6,254 nt of DNA from Microcaldota archaeon (GTDB lineage: Archaea > Micrarchaeota > Micrarchaeia > Anstonellales > J096). Where the stretch lies: positions 1-6,254 of the forward strand of contig JAPLWW010000007.1 of the NCBI GenBank assembly GCA_026396375.1. Direction: 5' to 3'. This document shows, piece after piece, positions 1 through 6,163 of the stretch. Both the position numbers and the translations under genes were made by a program. The notes below the pieces were generated by a model. It made no database searches. It was given only the letters and a program-made list of their open reading frames with translations, and was not told the origin of the DNA. How positions within the stretch are numbered: the first letter of the stretch is position 1; the number at the start of each line of letters is the position of its first letter.

Positions 1-1
1 A

Positions 2-1111
2 ATGGCCAAGAACCTCCATCCCCTGCTTGATGCTCAGGTCAATGGAGTGCCCCTTTTCATACCCATATCTCCTGAAACCATTTATGCCGAAACAAGGAAG
101 GACCTGGAGTCTTTCCTCAAGGCGGCTGAAAAAAGGAAGGCCCATTACGAAATCAAAAAGGACGATGAAAGCGTTGAAAAGATGGAAATCCTGATTGAAG
201 ACATCGGCAATGCGCTTGAAGGGAAGATGGTGACCTTGGAGGTGCCTTTGCCTGAGACATTCTGCATATTCATGACAGGGAACATGAGGAAGGAGCATGA
301 GCAGCTGGGATTCGCTGAATCAACATGGAGAAGGGTCCAGCCAATAAGGTTCTCTTACCTTCCTCCTGAGCATATGGATATTTTCCTAACCGACCTTGAG
401 AGAAAATACAAGGACTCCCAAAGATCTGAGCTGGGGGACAGCTTCCAGATGGTTGAGAAGGAGCTGGGGGAGAAGAGAACCCAGTTCATAAAGAACCTCA
501 ACCAGATATACAAAAAGTTTTACGACGAATACGTCCAGAATCCTGCCAGTTTCTCCAACAGGATGCTTCCCTCTTTGAGGAGCATGTCCTACGCATTGAG
601 GTCATTCGACAGCTATTATGCGATGTCCCATATGGTAAAGGACGGCAAGGGATTCGATATAAAGTGCAAAAAGCTGTCATTGGAGTCAAGGACAATGATG
701 GGGTCCTCATTCGCAAGCATTTCAAAGGAAGGGGAAAGGCTTTCAGATTCGCTCCCAACCCAGCAGGAGTTCGGGGAATTCCTTCTTGCTGCCATGGAAC
801 TGTCAACATTCATACCTGTCGGAAGCTTCACTGAGATAAGCGAGAAAAGGAGCAGCGAAGTCCAGATGATGCTCAACGAGAAGGGAAGGAACATCTTCAT
901 GGCAAGGGGCATCCTGGGCGGAAGGACAGCCCAGCCGGATGAGATGTTTTCTATCGCTTGGAAAGGACGAGTACGTATACTCAAAGCCGAATTTCATGTA
1001 CCTGATGTACAGCCTTGCAAATTCGCTTTCGCACCAGAGGATGATATTTTTGGTCGGGGAAAGCCAAGCGGGAAAGTCAACCATAGTGGATATCTCAAGG
1101 AGGATCCTTGA
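2..1111 (+). CDS. AAA+ ATPase, first module (C-terminal half) and helical linker; 5' end outside window, 3' part out of frame
   Basis: Open from the left edge. The ATG at 2 is probably internal, because the protein opens where the helix after a Walker B motif should be (KNLHPLLD). It continues with a charged helical insert (residues 28-70), the strand pair KMVTLEVPLPE and FCIFMTGN with sensor-1 Asn94, and then an arginine-finger-like STWRR (110-111) followed by RFSYLPPEHMDIFL. This order matches the second half of a MoxR/midasin-like AAA+ module, so Walker A and B should lie upstream. Residues 135-313 are a mostly helical lid and linker, with a sensor-2-like SLRSMSYALR (191-200). From about residue 316 to the stop, arginine codons become CGA and CGT and the peptide loses family character. 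The real frame there is the next one, which carries the second ATPase module. Most likely this is the 5' part of one gene ending at 1802. No signal peptide or membrane segment is seen. The AAA+ call is from motif order, not a database match. Confidence 0.82.
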   Translation: MAKNLHPLLDAQVNGVPLFIPISPETIYAETRKDLESFLKAAEKRKAHYEIKKDDESVEKMEILIEDIGNALEGKMVTLEVPLPETFCIFMTGNMRKEHEQLGFAESTWRRVQPIRFSYLPPEHMDIFLTDLERKYKDSQRSELGDSFQMVEKELGEKRTQFIKNLNQIYKKFYDEYVQNPASFSNRMLPSLRSMSYALRSFDSYYAMSHMVKDGKGFDIKCKKLSLESRTMMGSSFASISKEGERLSDSLPTQQEFGEFLLAAMELSTFIPVGSFTEISEKRSSEVQMMLNEKGRNIFMARGILGGRTAQPDEMFSIAWKGRVRILKAEFHVPDVQPCKFAFAPEDDIFGRGKPSGKVNHSGYLKEDP

Positions 1112-1802
1112 GGAATCAGGCGATGTCAGGTACTTCAGCATTGACAACATGGAGGAATTCACGCTGAAAGACCCCAACATAGAGAAGGAATCAGGGGGGG
1201 AAAGGAAGGCCCTCAGGAAATCCCTGCTCAGGCAGATAGTCGACGAGTCGTCTGCCAACCAAGAAATAACCAGCATAATAAAGGTTGATGAAATCGACAA
1301 GCTCAAGTTCAGCCAGGAGCTCAATTCCCTTTTCACAAGGAAGATCATACAGGTGGGGGGCAAGGATCTTAATATAGGCAACCTTGTGATAATGGGGACG
1401 TCCAACATATCAAGGATGATGCTTGACAATTTCGTGAGCAGGTCGGGGATACCCCTGGTATTCACAAAATCCTTGTCAAGGGTGGAATACTCAGGTCAGA
1501 ATTTTGACGTAAGGAACATCTATCTCCTGCATTCCGCGGTTGAAAGGACCTTGGGAAGCTCCAAGAAGGCGGACGAGGTAATAAGCGCCATAATAAGCGA
1601 TCCGGGCCTTTCAGGGAAGATCGCGGATGTGGAGTTTTACGAGTTTGCGAGAAGCGCAAAGAAGCTTGAGAAATACATAAGATCTGCAGGGGCGGGGGCG
1701 CAGACATCGGAATACGTAAGCGCAGCCGCATCATACATAGATTCCATAGGCATGAGGAATGCCGAGATGGAGAAGCTGAAGAAGGGTGATTCCATTGGCT
1801 AA
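939..1802 (+). CDS. AAA+ ATPase, second module (MoxR/midasin-like); probably the 3' part of the preceding gene
   Basis: A complete AAA+ nucleotide-binding core. Counting from the ATG at 939, Walker A is GESQAGKST (residues 40-48), Walker B is IIKVDEID with Asp117-Glu118, sensor 1 is VIMGTSN with Asn156, and a candidate arginine finger is Arg168 in FVSRSG. A helical lid follows (about 195-285), with FARSAKKLEKYI as a possible sensor-2 helix. The Walker A is unlike the usual MoxR GxPGxGKT form, so the subfamily is uncertain. The stretch from DEID to sensor 1 parallels the start of the upstream ORF, supporting two related modules in tandem. The ATG at 939 has no GGTGA-type site in front, unlike the two downstream genes, and the 173-nt overlap with the upstream ORF is atypical. 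A one-base indel or a +1 shift joining the ORFs explains this better than an independent start. Likely role: ATP-driven remodelling of a target together with the VWA protein encoded downstream. Confidence 0.88.
   Translation: MRCFLSLGKDEYVYSKPNFMYLMYSLANSLSHQRMIFLVGESQAGKSTIVDISRRILEESGDVRYFSIDNMEEFTLKDPNIEKESGGERKALRKSLLRQIVDESSANQEITSIIKVDEIDKLKFSQELNSLFTRKIIQVGGKDLNIGNLVIMGTSNISRMMLDNFVSRSGIPLVFTKSLSRVEYSGQNFDVRNIYLLHSAVERTLGSSKKADEVISAIISDPGLSGKIADVEFYEFARSAKKLEKYIRSAGAGAQTSEYVSAAASYIDSIGMRNAEMEKLKKGDSIG
944..952 (+). other. Probable +1 frameshift point joining the two AAA+ ORFs
   Basis: Upstream coding is in frame 2 and downstream coding in frame 3. The run TTTT at 947-950 follows ATG 944-946. 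Dropping one T gives a smooth join, PDEMF then LSLGKDEYVYS, leading straight into the Walker A module. Both frames are open from 939 to 1111, but codon choice in that stretch (AGG, ATA, AAG) fits frame 3. It could be a real mutation, a sequencing or assembly error in the T run, or recoding. No stop codon or classic slippery heptamer marks a programmed site. The exact base is inferred. Confidence 0.6.
1785..1790 (+). promoter_or_regulatory. Shine-Dalgarno GGTGAT for the small gene, favouring a TTG start
   Basis: GGTGAT is complementary to the conserved 16S rRNA 3' end. It sits four bases before TTG 1795 and just ahead of the ATPase stop (TAA 1800-1802). The alternative GTG at 1786 lies inside this site and has no well-spaced site of its own, since GGAG at 1769 is 13 bases away. 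The ATPase stop lies after the new start, implying coupled translation. Confidence 0.6.
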
Positions 1803-2166
1803 GAATATTCCAATCTCTGAAATAAGGGACATCGTCCTTGGCCTTGACAGCAAGGAAAGCATAATGATCCCGAACAAGATAATGTCCGAATCAAGGGCCA
1901 ATGCCGAGAGATATCCCCAGGCCTACAGGTTCCTTGCAAAAAAATTCCTCGAGTATGTTGAAGCCAAATACGGAAAATCCGTTGACACTGATATCTTCAC
2001 CTATCTGTTCACAAGGTCATTGGTGCCGTTCTGCTCCGAATCATTTGTAGAATACCTGGGAAAGAACAATACAAAGGCATGGGGCGAGGTAAAGGAAATT
2101 CTGGACAGCTTTGCGAAACCGCAGGAATACTCCATAGGAATGGACGAATTCGTGGCAGGCAGGTGA
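1795..2166 (+). CDS. Small helical protein of unknown function between the ATPase and VWA genes
   Basis: Not recognised. With the TTG start it has 123 residues beginning MAKNIPISEIRD; a GTG at 1786 would add three residues. It looks soluble and largely alpha-helical, with mixed charge, helices around residues 30-58 and 64-85 (TDIFTYLFTRSLVPF) and a charged tail ending EFVAGR. No signal peptide, membrane segment, metal-binding cluster or nucleotide-binding motif is visible; there is one cysteine (in PFCSES). Its start overlaps the end of the ATPase gene and its stop lies six bases before the VWA gene, so it is embedded in the operon and probably made in proportion to its neighbours. Codon use matches theirs (AGG, ATA, AAG). 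An adaptor or structural subunit of the ATPase/VWA complex is a reasonable guess from position alone. The gene itself is well supported by the ribosome binding site and tight packing. Confidence 0.8.
   Translation: MAKNIPISEIRDIVLGLDSKESIMIPNKIMSESRANAERYPQAYRFLAKKFLEYVEAKYGKSVDTDIFTYLFTRSLVPFCSESFVEYLGKNNTKAWGEVKEILDSFAKPQEYSIGMDEFVAGR
2161..2166 (+). promoter_or_regulatory. Shine-Dalgarno AGGTGA for the zincin-VWA gene
   Basis: AGGTGA lies six bases before ATG 2173 and contains the TGA stop of the small upstream gene. It fixes the start over later in-frame ATGs (2194, 2227) and suggests that ribosomes finishing the small gene re-initiate on the large one. Confidence 0.8.
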
Positions 2167-2172
2167 ATTCCG

Positions 2173-5100
2173 ATGCAAGCCTCCAAAGGTGGAATGATCG
2201 ATTCCGGAATTCCCAAAGAGGCAGGCATGAGGAAGGCATTGTCAAAAGGCCTTGTGGAAAAGAAGAATATTCTTGAAAAATCCATAAGGAGGTTCTCGGA
2301 CTACAGGGCATTCTGCGAAATCTGCAATGGCTATGACGGGGATGTGGTGAAGGCATTCGACCATTGCAAGAAGGAGGCCATGGAAACCGCAGAACAGGTT
2401 GCCCAGACCGCATTCACTGCAAGGATAAACAGGGAGAGCTTCATTTCCGCTGTTGACAAGTTCTGCAACGACTCATTTTCGCTTGTTTTCGCATTGGTCC
2501 TCATGGAGGGAAGCCAGCTTGAGGACAGCATATACTCCAAAAAGCTGGAAATCGCGCTTGCCAAGAAAGGCAGGAGCATGCTCAATTCCCTGGGAGATTA
2601 TCAGGACCTCCTTGATCCCAAATCAACAAGGGAAAGGGTGCTGGAAACCGCAATCCTTTTCAGGAAGGAGTTCCCGGATGCGCTTTCAGGAAAGCTGGAG
2701 ACCTTCATATCAGAGATGGGCGAAGGCAAATACGACGATGTGCTTGGGGAGATATCCAGGACATACGGCGCATCGGGGGTGGGGGAGATTGTCGAGTTCC
2801 AGCCTTATTTTTTCGTCAATTACAGGCAGAACGCCATATTCGAGACAGTCACGCTGGCCCTGCTCAACGCATACAAGGGAAAGGAGAAAAACAGCGAGCT
2901 GATCGGCATGTTCAGCACGTCAGGGCCGGAGATATTCATGTATCCCGCGCTTTTTGCGCCCTCCTTCGGGACTGACGAGCTCATGAGGTTCAGGAGCCAA
3001 AAGGGAATGGAGGAGTTCAAGCCCGAGCCTGAGCTGGACACAGTGCTTTCGGAGATGGACGTATGGAAGGATGTGCCTCTAAGGGACAAGGCGATGATGA
3101 CCTGGCAGATCGGAAGCATAAAGGACGCCCTGATACAGATGCCTTCGGCAAACATCGACATAGCCAACAGGATAGCCGAGCATGAGATACCCTTCAGGGA
3201 CATTCGCGGATTTGTCTTCAAGAGGATGATCGAGAAGAAGATATCCCCTGCCCTGGACGTCATTCCTGCAGGGTGCCATTTAAGCGATGCGGACAGGGAA
3301 AGGGTTGCCCAGTCCTCAAGGACGGTCCATATAGGCATAAACGACACCTTCTCTGAAACCGAGGCCGGAAAAAGCATAAGCATGCTGTTCCATGGATGGA
3401 GCGACAGGACAAGGGTGACAAACACAATTGAGAATGCCCTGGCATGCACAGACGGCCAGTACATCTACACATTCCCATACTATTCAAGGATGCCCACAAA
3501 GGATATGAACCTTTATTTATTGTTTAATATTGAAAGGCATGAGATAGGCCATATCATAGACGGCTCATTCAACTATGAGCTTGGCCAGAAGCCAAGCATA
3601 AACCTCTTCTCTGCGCTTGAGGCCAATCCTGTCCATGCCGAAAGGTACGGCCAAAAAGGGGAAAAGGAGATAAGGGCTTTCCAGGATTTCCTCAATGAGG
3701 TCATGGAAATGACCGAAAGGAAGATGGATTCCACCAAGGATCATGGCAATCGCATGAGCCTCAAGATGCTTTACCATAGCATAGCGTCAACAGTGGATCT
3801 TCTTGCAGGCGACAAAAGATACAAGGACAGCAAGTATGTGGGGCTTTTCGCATCCAACTTCGGCCAGGGGTATTTCCAGTCTGTCGAGAATATCCTAGAC
3901 GACCATAGGGTAGACAGGCTTTTCTTTGAAGGCAAAGGCAGGGATCCTGTGCTTTACGAGACAGATGACAGGGATGTTTCCGAGCTGAGGAAGATCTATC
4001 AGGTGGCCACATACATGAGGGCTCTGCAAAGGGCGGTCTCCATCCATAATTCCAGCAAGGACTCCGACAAGAAGTCCAATGCCGCAGAGACGCTTTTCCT
4101 GAGGGCGATGCTGGACAAGGATGCGTTCGACACCCTTTTGGGCAAAAGCGTGGATCCTCTTTTCGGGGACATCTGCAACGCTGCCCTGTCAAAGGCTTAC
4201 CATGGCGAGGACACCCCGCGCAGGATGAATGACGTGTTTGGGGCAACAATGGAGTTCATGGCGCTTTCAATAATCTTTGATGAGTCAATACAGCCTCCGA
4301 AAGTCAGCAGGAGCGGAAAGGGTAAATCAGGCCAGGGAAAAGGAGGCCAAAGCCAGGGCCAACCGAGGCAAGGAGAGGGAAGCCAAAGCCAGGGCAAACC
4401 AGGCCAGGAAAGATCCCCTGGCAAAGGGGAACAGGGAAAAGAATCCCCAAAAGAGGGCGAAAAAGGGGATCAGAAAGGATCTGGAGGGGAAAACAGGACT
4501 CCCGGATCATCCCAGGAAGGGGGCAATGCCGACGGCCATATTGACAAGAAAGGGGATGGCGAAGTGATCATCACCAGGCCAGGCTCAAGGGAAGAAAACA
4601 AGGGAGGAGTTATAATAGAAAAGGAAGAGGGCATTTTCGAGACAAAGGAGCTTAGGGCGTCAAAGGTGGAGATGTTCAAGCAGTTTTTCATGGACCTGAG
4701 GGTCGACAGGATAAAGGTCATGAGGGAGCTTGGGAGAAGGGGGTCGAAGGCAGACGTCGGCGAGCTTATCAAGTTCATGCACGAAAGGGGATCGAAAGAG
4801 GCAAGGTTCCTTGAAAAGAGGCTCTATGAGAAAGGGGCCGGAAGCAACCTTGAGGCAAGGCCCATAGACATCTATATAGGCATAGACACAAGCGGCAGCA
4901 TGAAACAAGATCCAAGGCCTGAAAACTACAAGACAATTGCGCTTGAGCTGCTTGCAGGATACAAAGAGGTGAAGGCCGAGATGATGGAGTCAAACATAAC
5001 ACTTCGTTTGATTTCGGTTGCATCAGAAGGGGAAGGAACCAAGATAAAACCCTGGGACGCAACCAATGAGCTTGGGGTTGAAAGGACTAGGGACGGATAC

Positions 5101-5574
5101 AGGGTATCTTATAAGTTCACTGAAATAGGCGGCGGCACAGAACTTCCTGAGATGATAGGCAAGTTCCAGGAATTCGTTGCGGAGATAAAGAACAACACCG
5201 TAAAGAGCATAGTTTCAGGAAGGAAGGTCATGAATCCCTCGGTGCTTATTCTCTATATAACAGATTTCGGGGACAACAGAGGGGATCTTGAGGGTGTTGT
5301 CAAGGCAACGTCTCAGTTCGGGGACTTTGCTGAAAAGTACAGGCATGATTCAAAAACGATCAATTTCGATTCGAACGAGGCGGGGATAGCGACAGTCTTC
5401 GTAATGCCAGACACCCAAAGCGACAATGACGAAATAGAGGAGGCAGTCAAAAAGGCGACAGGCGGATGCTCAGTAAGGTTCCATGGTGACAACGAGAAGG
5501 ACCTGATAGACGCTCTGCACAAGGTAAGGCCCGTTCTCGAAGGCCTCAAGGCAACCAATATCGTGAAGCCTTGA
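2173..5574 (+). CDS. 1133-residue zincin-motif and VWA (MIDAS) domain protein, NorD/CobT-like partner of the AAA+ ATPase
   Basis: Layout: residues 1 to about 380 are helical with no recognised motif. A zincin-type motif HEIGH (456-460, in NIERHEIGHIIDG) is followed by ENILDDHRVDR (572-582), which could give a third metal ligand (E572, D576 or D577) and recalls the ED/EQARVE segment of NorD/CobT-type proteins. Residues 710-796 form a Gly/Gln/Lys/Ser-rich linker. Residues 797-895 (helical, with KADVGELIKFM) lead into a VWA domain at about 899-1133. The MIDAS site is complete: DTSGSM (905-910), Thr989 in GGGTE and Asp1031 in ITDFGD. In known MoxR/VWA pairs the VWA protein binds its substrate and the AAA+ ring through the MIDAS metal. 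Here the ATPase is two genes upstream in the same operon. A working peptidase site is inferred from HExxH alone; it may be structural. No signal peptide or membrane span is evident, so it is probably cytosolic. The start is chosen by AGGTGA six bases upstream. The closest family is uncertain, since length and layout are unusual. Confidence 0.95.
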   Translation: MQASKGGMIDSGIPKEAGMRKALSKGLVEKKNILEKSIRRFSDYRAFCEICNGYDGDVVKAFDHCKKEAMETAEQVAQTAFTARINRESFISAVDKFCNDSFSLVFALVLMEGSQLEDSIYSKKLEIALAKKGRSMLNSLGDYQDLLDPKSTRERVLETAILFRKEFPDALSGKLETFISEMGEGKYDDVLGEISRTYGASGVGEIVEFQPYFFVNYRQNAIFETVTLALLNAYKGKEKNSELIGMFSTSGPEIFMYPALFAPSFGTDELMRFRSQKGMEEFKPEPELDTVLSEMDVWKDVPLRDKAMMTWQIGSIKDALIQMPSANIDIANRIAEHEIPFRDIRGFVFKRMIEKKISPALDVIPAGCHLSDADRERVAQSSRTVHIGINDTFSETEAGKSISMLFHGWSDRTRVTNTIENALACTDGQYIYTFPYYSRMPTKDMNLYLLFNIERHEIGHIIDGSFNYELGQKPSINLFSALEANPVHAERYGQKGEKEIRAFQDFLNEVMEMTERKMDSTKDHGNRMSLKMLYHSIASTVDLLAGDKRYKDSKYVGLFASNFGQGYFQSVENILDDHRVDRLFFEGKGRDPVLYETDDRDVSELRKIYQVATYMRALQRAVSIHNSSKDSDKKSNAAETLFLRAMLDKDAFDTLLGKSVDPLFGDICNAALSKAYHGEDTPRRMNDVFGATMEFMALSIIFDESIQPPKVSRSGKGKSGQGKGGQSQGQPRQGEGSQSQGKPGQERSPGKGEQGKESPKEGEKGDQKGSGGENRTPGSSQEGGNADGHIDKKGDGEVIITRPGSREENKGGVIIEKEEGIFETKELRASKVEMFKQFFMDLRVDRIKVMRELGRRGSKADVGELIKFMHERGSKEARFLEKRLYEKGAGSNLEARPIDIYIGIDTSGSMKQDPRPENYKTIALELLAGYKEVKAEMMESNITLRLISVASEGEGTKIKPWDATNELGVERTRDGYRVSYKFTEIGGGTELPEMIGKFQEFVAEIKNNTVKSIVSGRKVMNPSVLILYITDFGDNRGDLEGVVKATSQFGDFAEKYRHDSKTINFDSNEAGIATVFVMPDTQSDNDEIEEAVKKATGGCSVRFHGDNEKDLIDALHKVRPVLEGLKATNIVKP
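4300..4560 (+). repeat. Low-complexity Gly/Gln/Lys/Ser linker with an imperfect 36-nt direct repeat
   Basis: Encodes residues 710-796 of the VWA protein, a probably disordered hydrophilic tether. Inside it, a 19-nt segment at 4346-4364 recurs at 4382-4400 with one mismatch, an exact 36-nt (12-codon) offset. At protein level this gives QSQGQPRQ and QSQGKPGQ. The N-terminal half is basic and Gln-rich; the C-terminal half (about 755-796) has more Glu and Asp. CobT-type proteins also carry a variable charged linker just before their VWA region. Confidence 0.75.
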
Positions 5575-5575
5575 T

Positions 5576-6163
5576 TCAGGAAGAGATACATTCCCTGAAG
5601 CTGGATAGGAACTCCTTAACATTTTCTTTACCCACCAATTCCTGCAGTTTTTTTATAGACCTGAGGAATGCGGCCGTTCCTCTTTGAAAGGATTTTTCGG
5701 CAATCTCAGCTAAGGTCTTGACAGTCCAACCTACTTTTTTAGTCTTCGCGTTCAAGTCCGCTCCTTTTTCAATCAGGAAAGCGCATGTTGAGATTTTTCC
5801 TGATTCTGCGGCAATCATGAGCGGAGTCAGGTCATTAACGTCCTTTGCTTCGATGCTTGCGCCCTTTTCAAGCAGCAAAGCGCAGGTTGGGGTGTATCCG
5901 GTCGATGCGGCATGCATGAGCGCAGTCCTGCCGTCATATCCAGAACCTTGTTTACATCTCCTTGTATCGATATCCGCGCCTGCCTTCAGCAGCCTTTCAA
6001 TCCTTTCCAATTTTCCCTTTTTTGCGGCTTCGATCAGCATCTCATCGAGCCTCCTCTGTTTTTCGGGGCTAATTTTTCTTTTCTCGGTTGATAATTTCCT
6101 TTTTTCCAGATTGAGCTGCTTGGTTGAAGTTTCTGACATGGAACCGCTGAGCCTCTGGACCAT
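5576..6163 (-). CDS. Ankyrin-repeat protein, 195 residues
   Basis: About three ankyrin repeats are readable: residues 38-69 (LIEAAKKGKLERIERLLKAG then ADID), 78-109 (RTALMHAASTGYTPTCALLLEKGASIEAKD) and 111-143 (TPLMIAAESGKISTCAFLIEKGADLNAK). A degenerate capping repeat follows at about 145-172. Repeat 1 has a short insertion (CKQGSGY) before repeat 2. The first 37 residues are charged and include three seven-residue units starting EK at positions 20, 27 and 34. The C-terminal tail GKENVKEFLSSFRECISS matches the tail of the adjacent upstream protein. Ankyrin repeats bind proteins; the partner is unknown. The start at 6163 directly abuts the upstream stop and has AGGTGG seven bases before it. 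An alternative is Met9 (6139), which lacks a good site. It converges on the VWA gene with one base between stops, so it belongs to a different transcription unit and no link to the ATPase system is shown. Confidence 0.92.
   Translation of the reverse strand: MVQRLSGSMSETSTKQLNLEKRKLSTEKRKISPEKQRRLDEMLIEAAKKGKLERIERLLKAGADIDTRRCKQGSGYDGRTALMHAASTGYTPTCALLLEKGASIEAKDVNDLTPLMIAAESGKISTCAFLIEKGADLNAKTKKVGWTVKTLAEIAEKSFQRGTAAFLRSIKKLQELVGKENVKEFLSSFRECISS
5648..5654 (+). terminator. T7 tract, possible archaeal transcription end of the rightward operon
   Basis: Seven T residues lie 73 bases past the VWA stop on the plus strand, after a second T-rich stretch at 5620-5629. Archaeal RNA polymerase can stop at T tracts without a hairpin. 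The tract also encodes two lysines of the ankyrin gene on the other strand, so it may be coincidence. No other candidate is seen after the operon. Confidence 0.22.
6044..6106 (-). repeat. Three seven-residue repeats at the N-terminus of the ankyrin protein
   Basis: Residues 20-40 read EKRKLST, EKRKISP, EKQRRLD. The period is exactly seven, with conserved Glu-Lys at the start and an aliphatic residue at position 5 or 6. This suggests a basic, possibly helical or coiled-coil leader ahead of the first ankyrin repeat. Confidence 0.55.

Noticed and set aside
2..4. ATG at position 2 as the true start of the first ATPase ORF
   Set aside because: Only one base precedes it, so no ribosome binding site can be judged, and the protein begins in the middle of an AAA+ module. 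An upstream start outside the window is more likely.
803..1465. 220-residue minus-strand ORF
   Set aside because: Lies antisense to the AAA+ module with its Walker motifs; serine- and leucine-rich with no domain and no ribosome binding site.
2820..3464. 214-residue minus-strand ORF
   Set aside because: Antisense to the 1133-residue gene; composition is that of a mirror frame and no motif is visible.
3512..3535. AT-rich patch (22 of 24 bases A/T) resembling an internal archaeal TATA box
   Set aside because: It encodes LYLLFNIE directly before the HEIGH motif and no plausible gene start follows on the plus strand, so a promoter is not supported. The local TTA/TTG leucine codons are a mild oddity only.
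3761..4249. 162-residue minus-strand ORF rich in Cys, Pro and Arg
   Set aside because: Antisense to coding sequence; the Cys/Pro/Arg bias comes from reading AGG- and GGC-rich codons backwards.
4277..4567. 96-residue plus-strand ORF in another frame over the linker
   Set aside because: Open only because the Gly/Gln/Lys linker DNA is purine-rich; it sits wholly inside the VWA gene and has no ribosome binding site.
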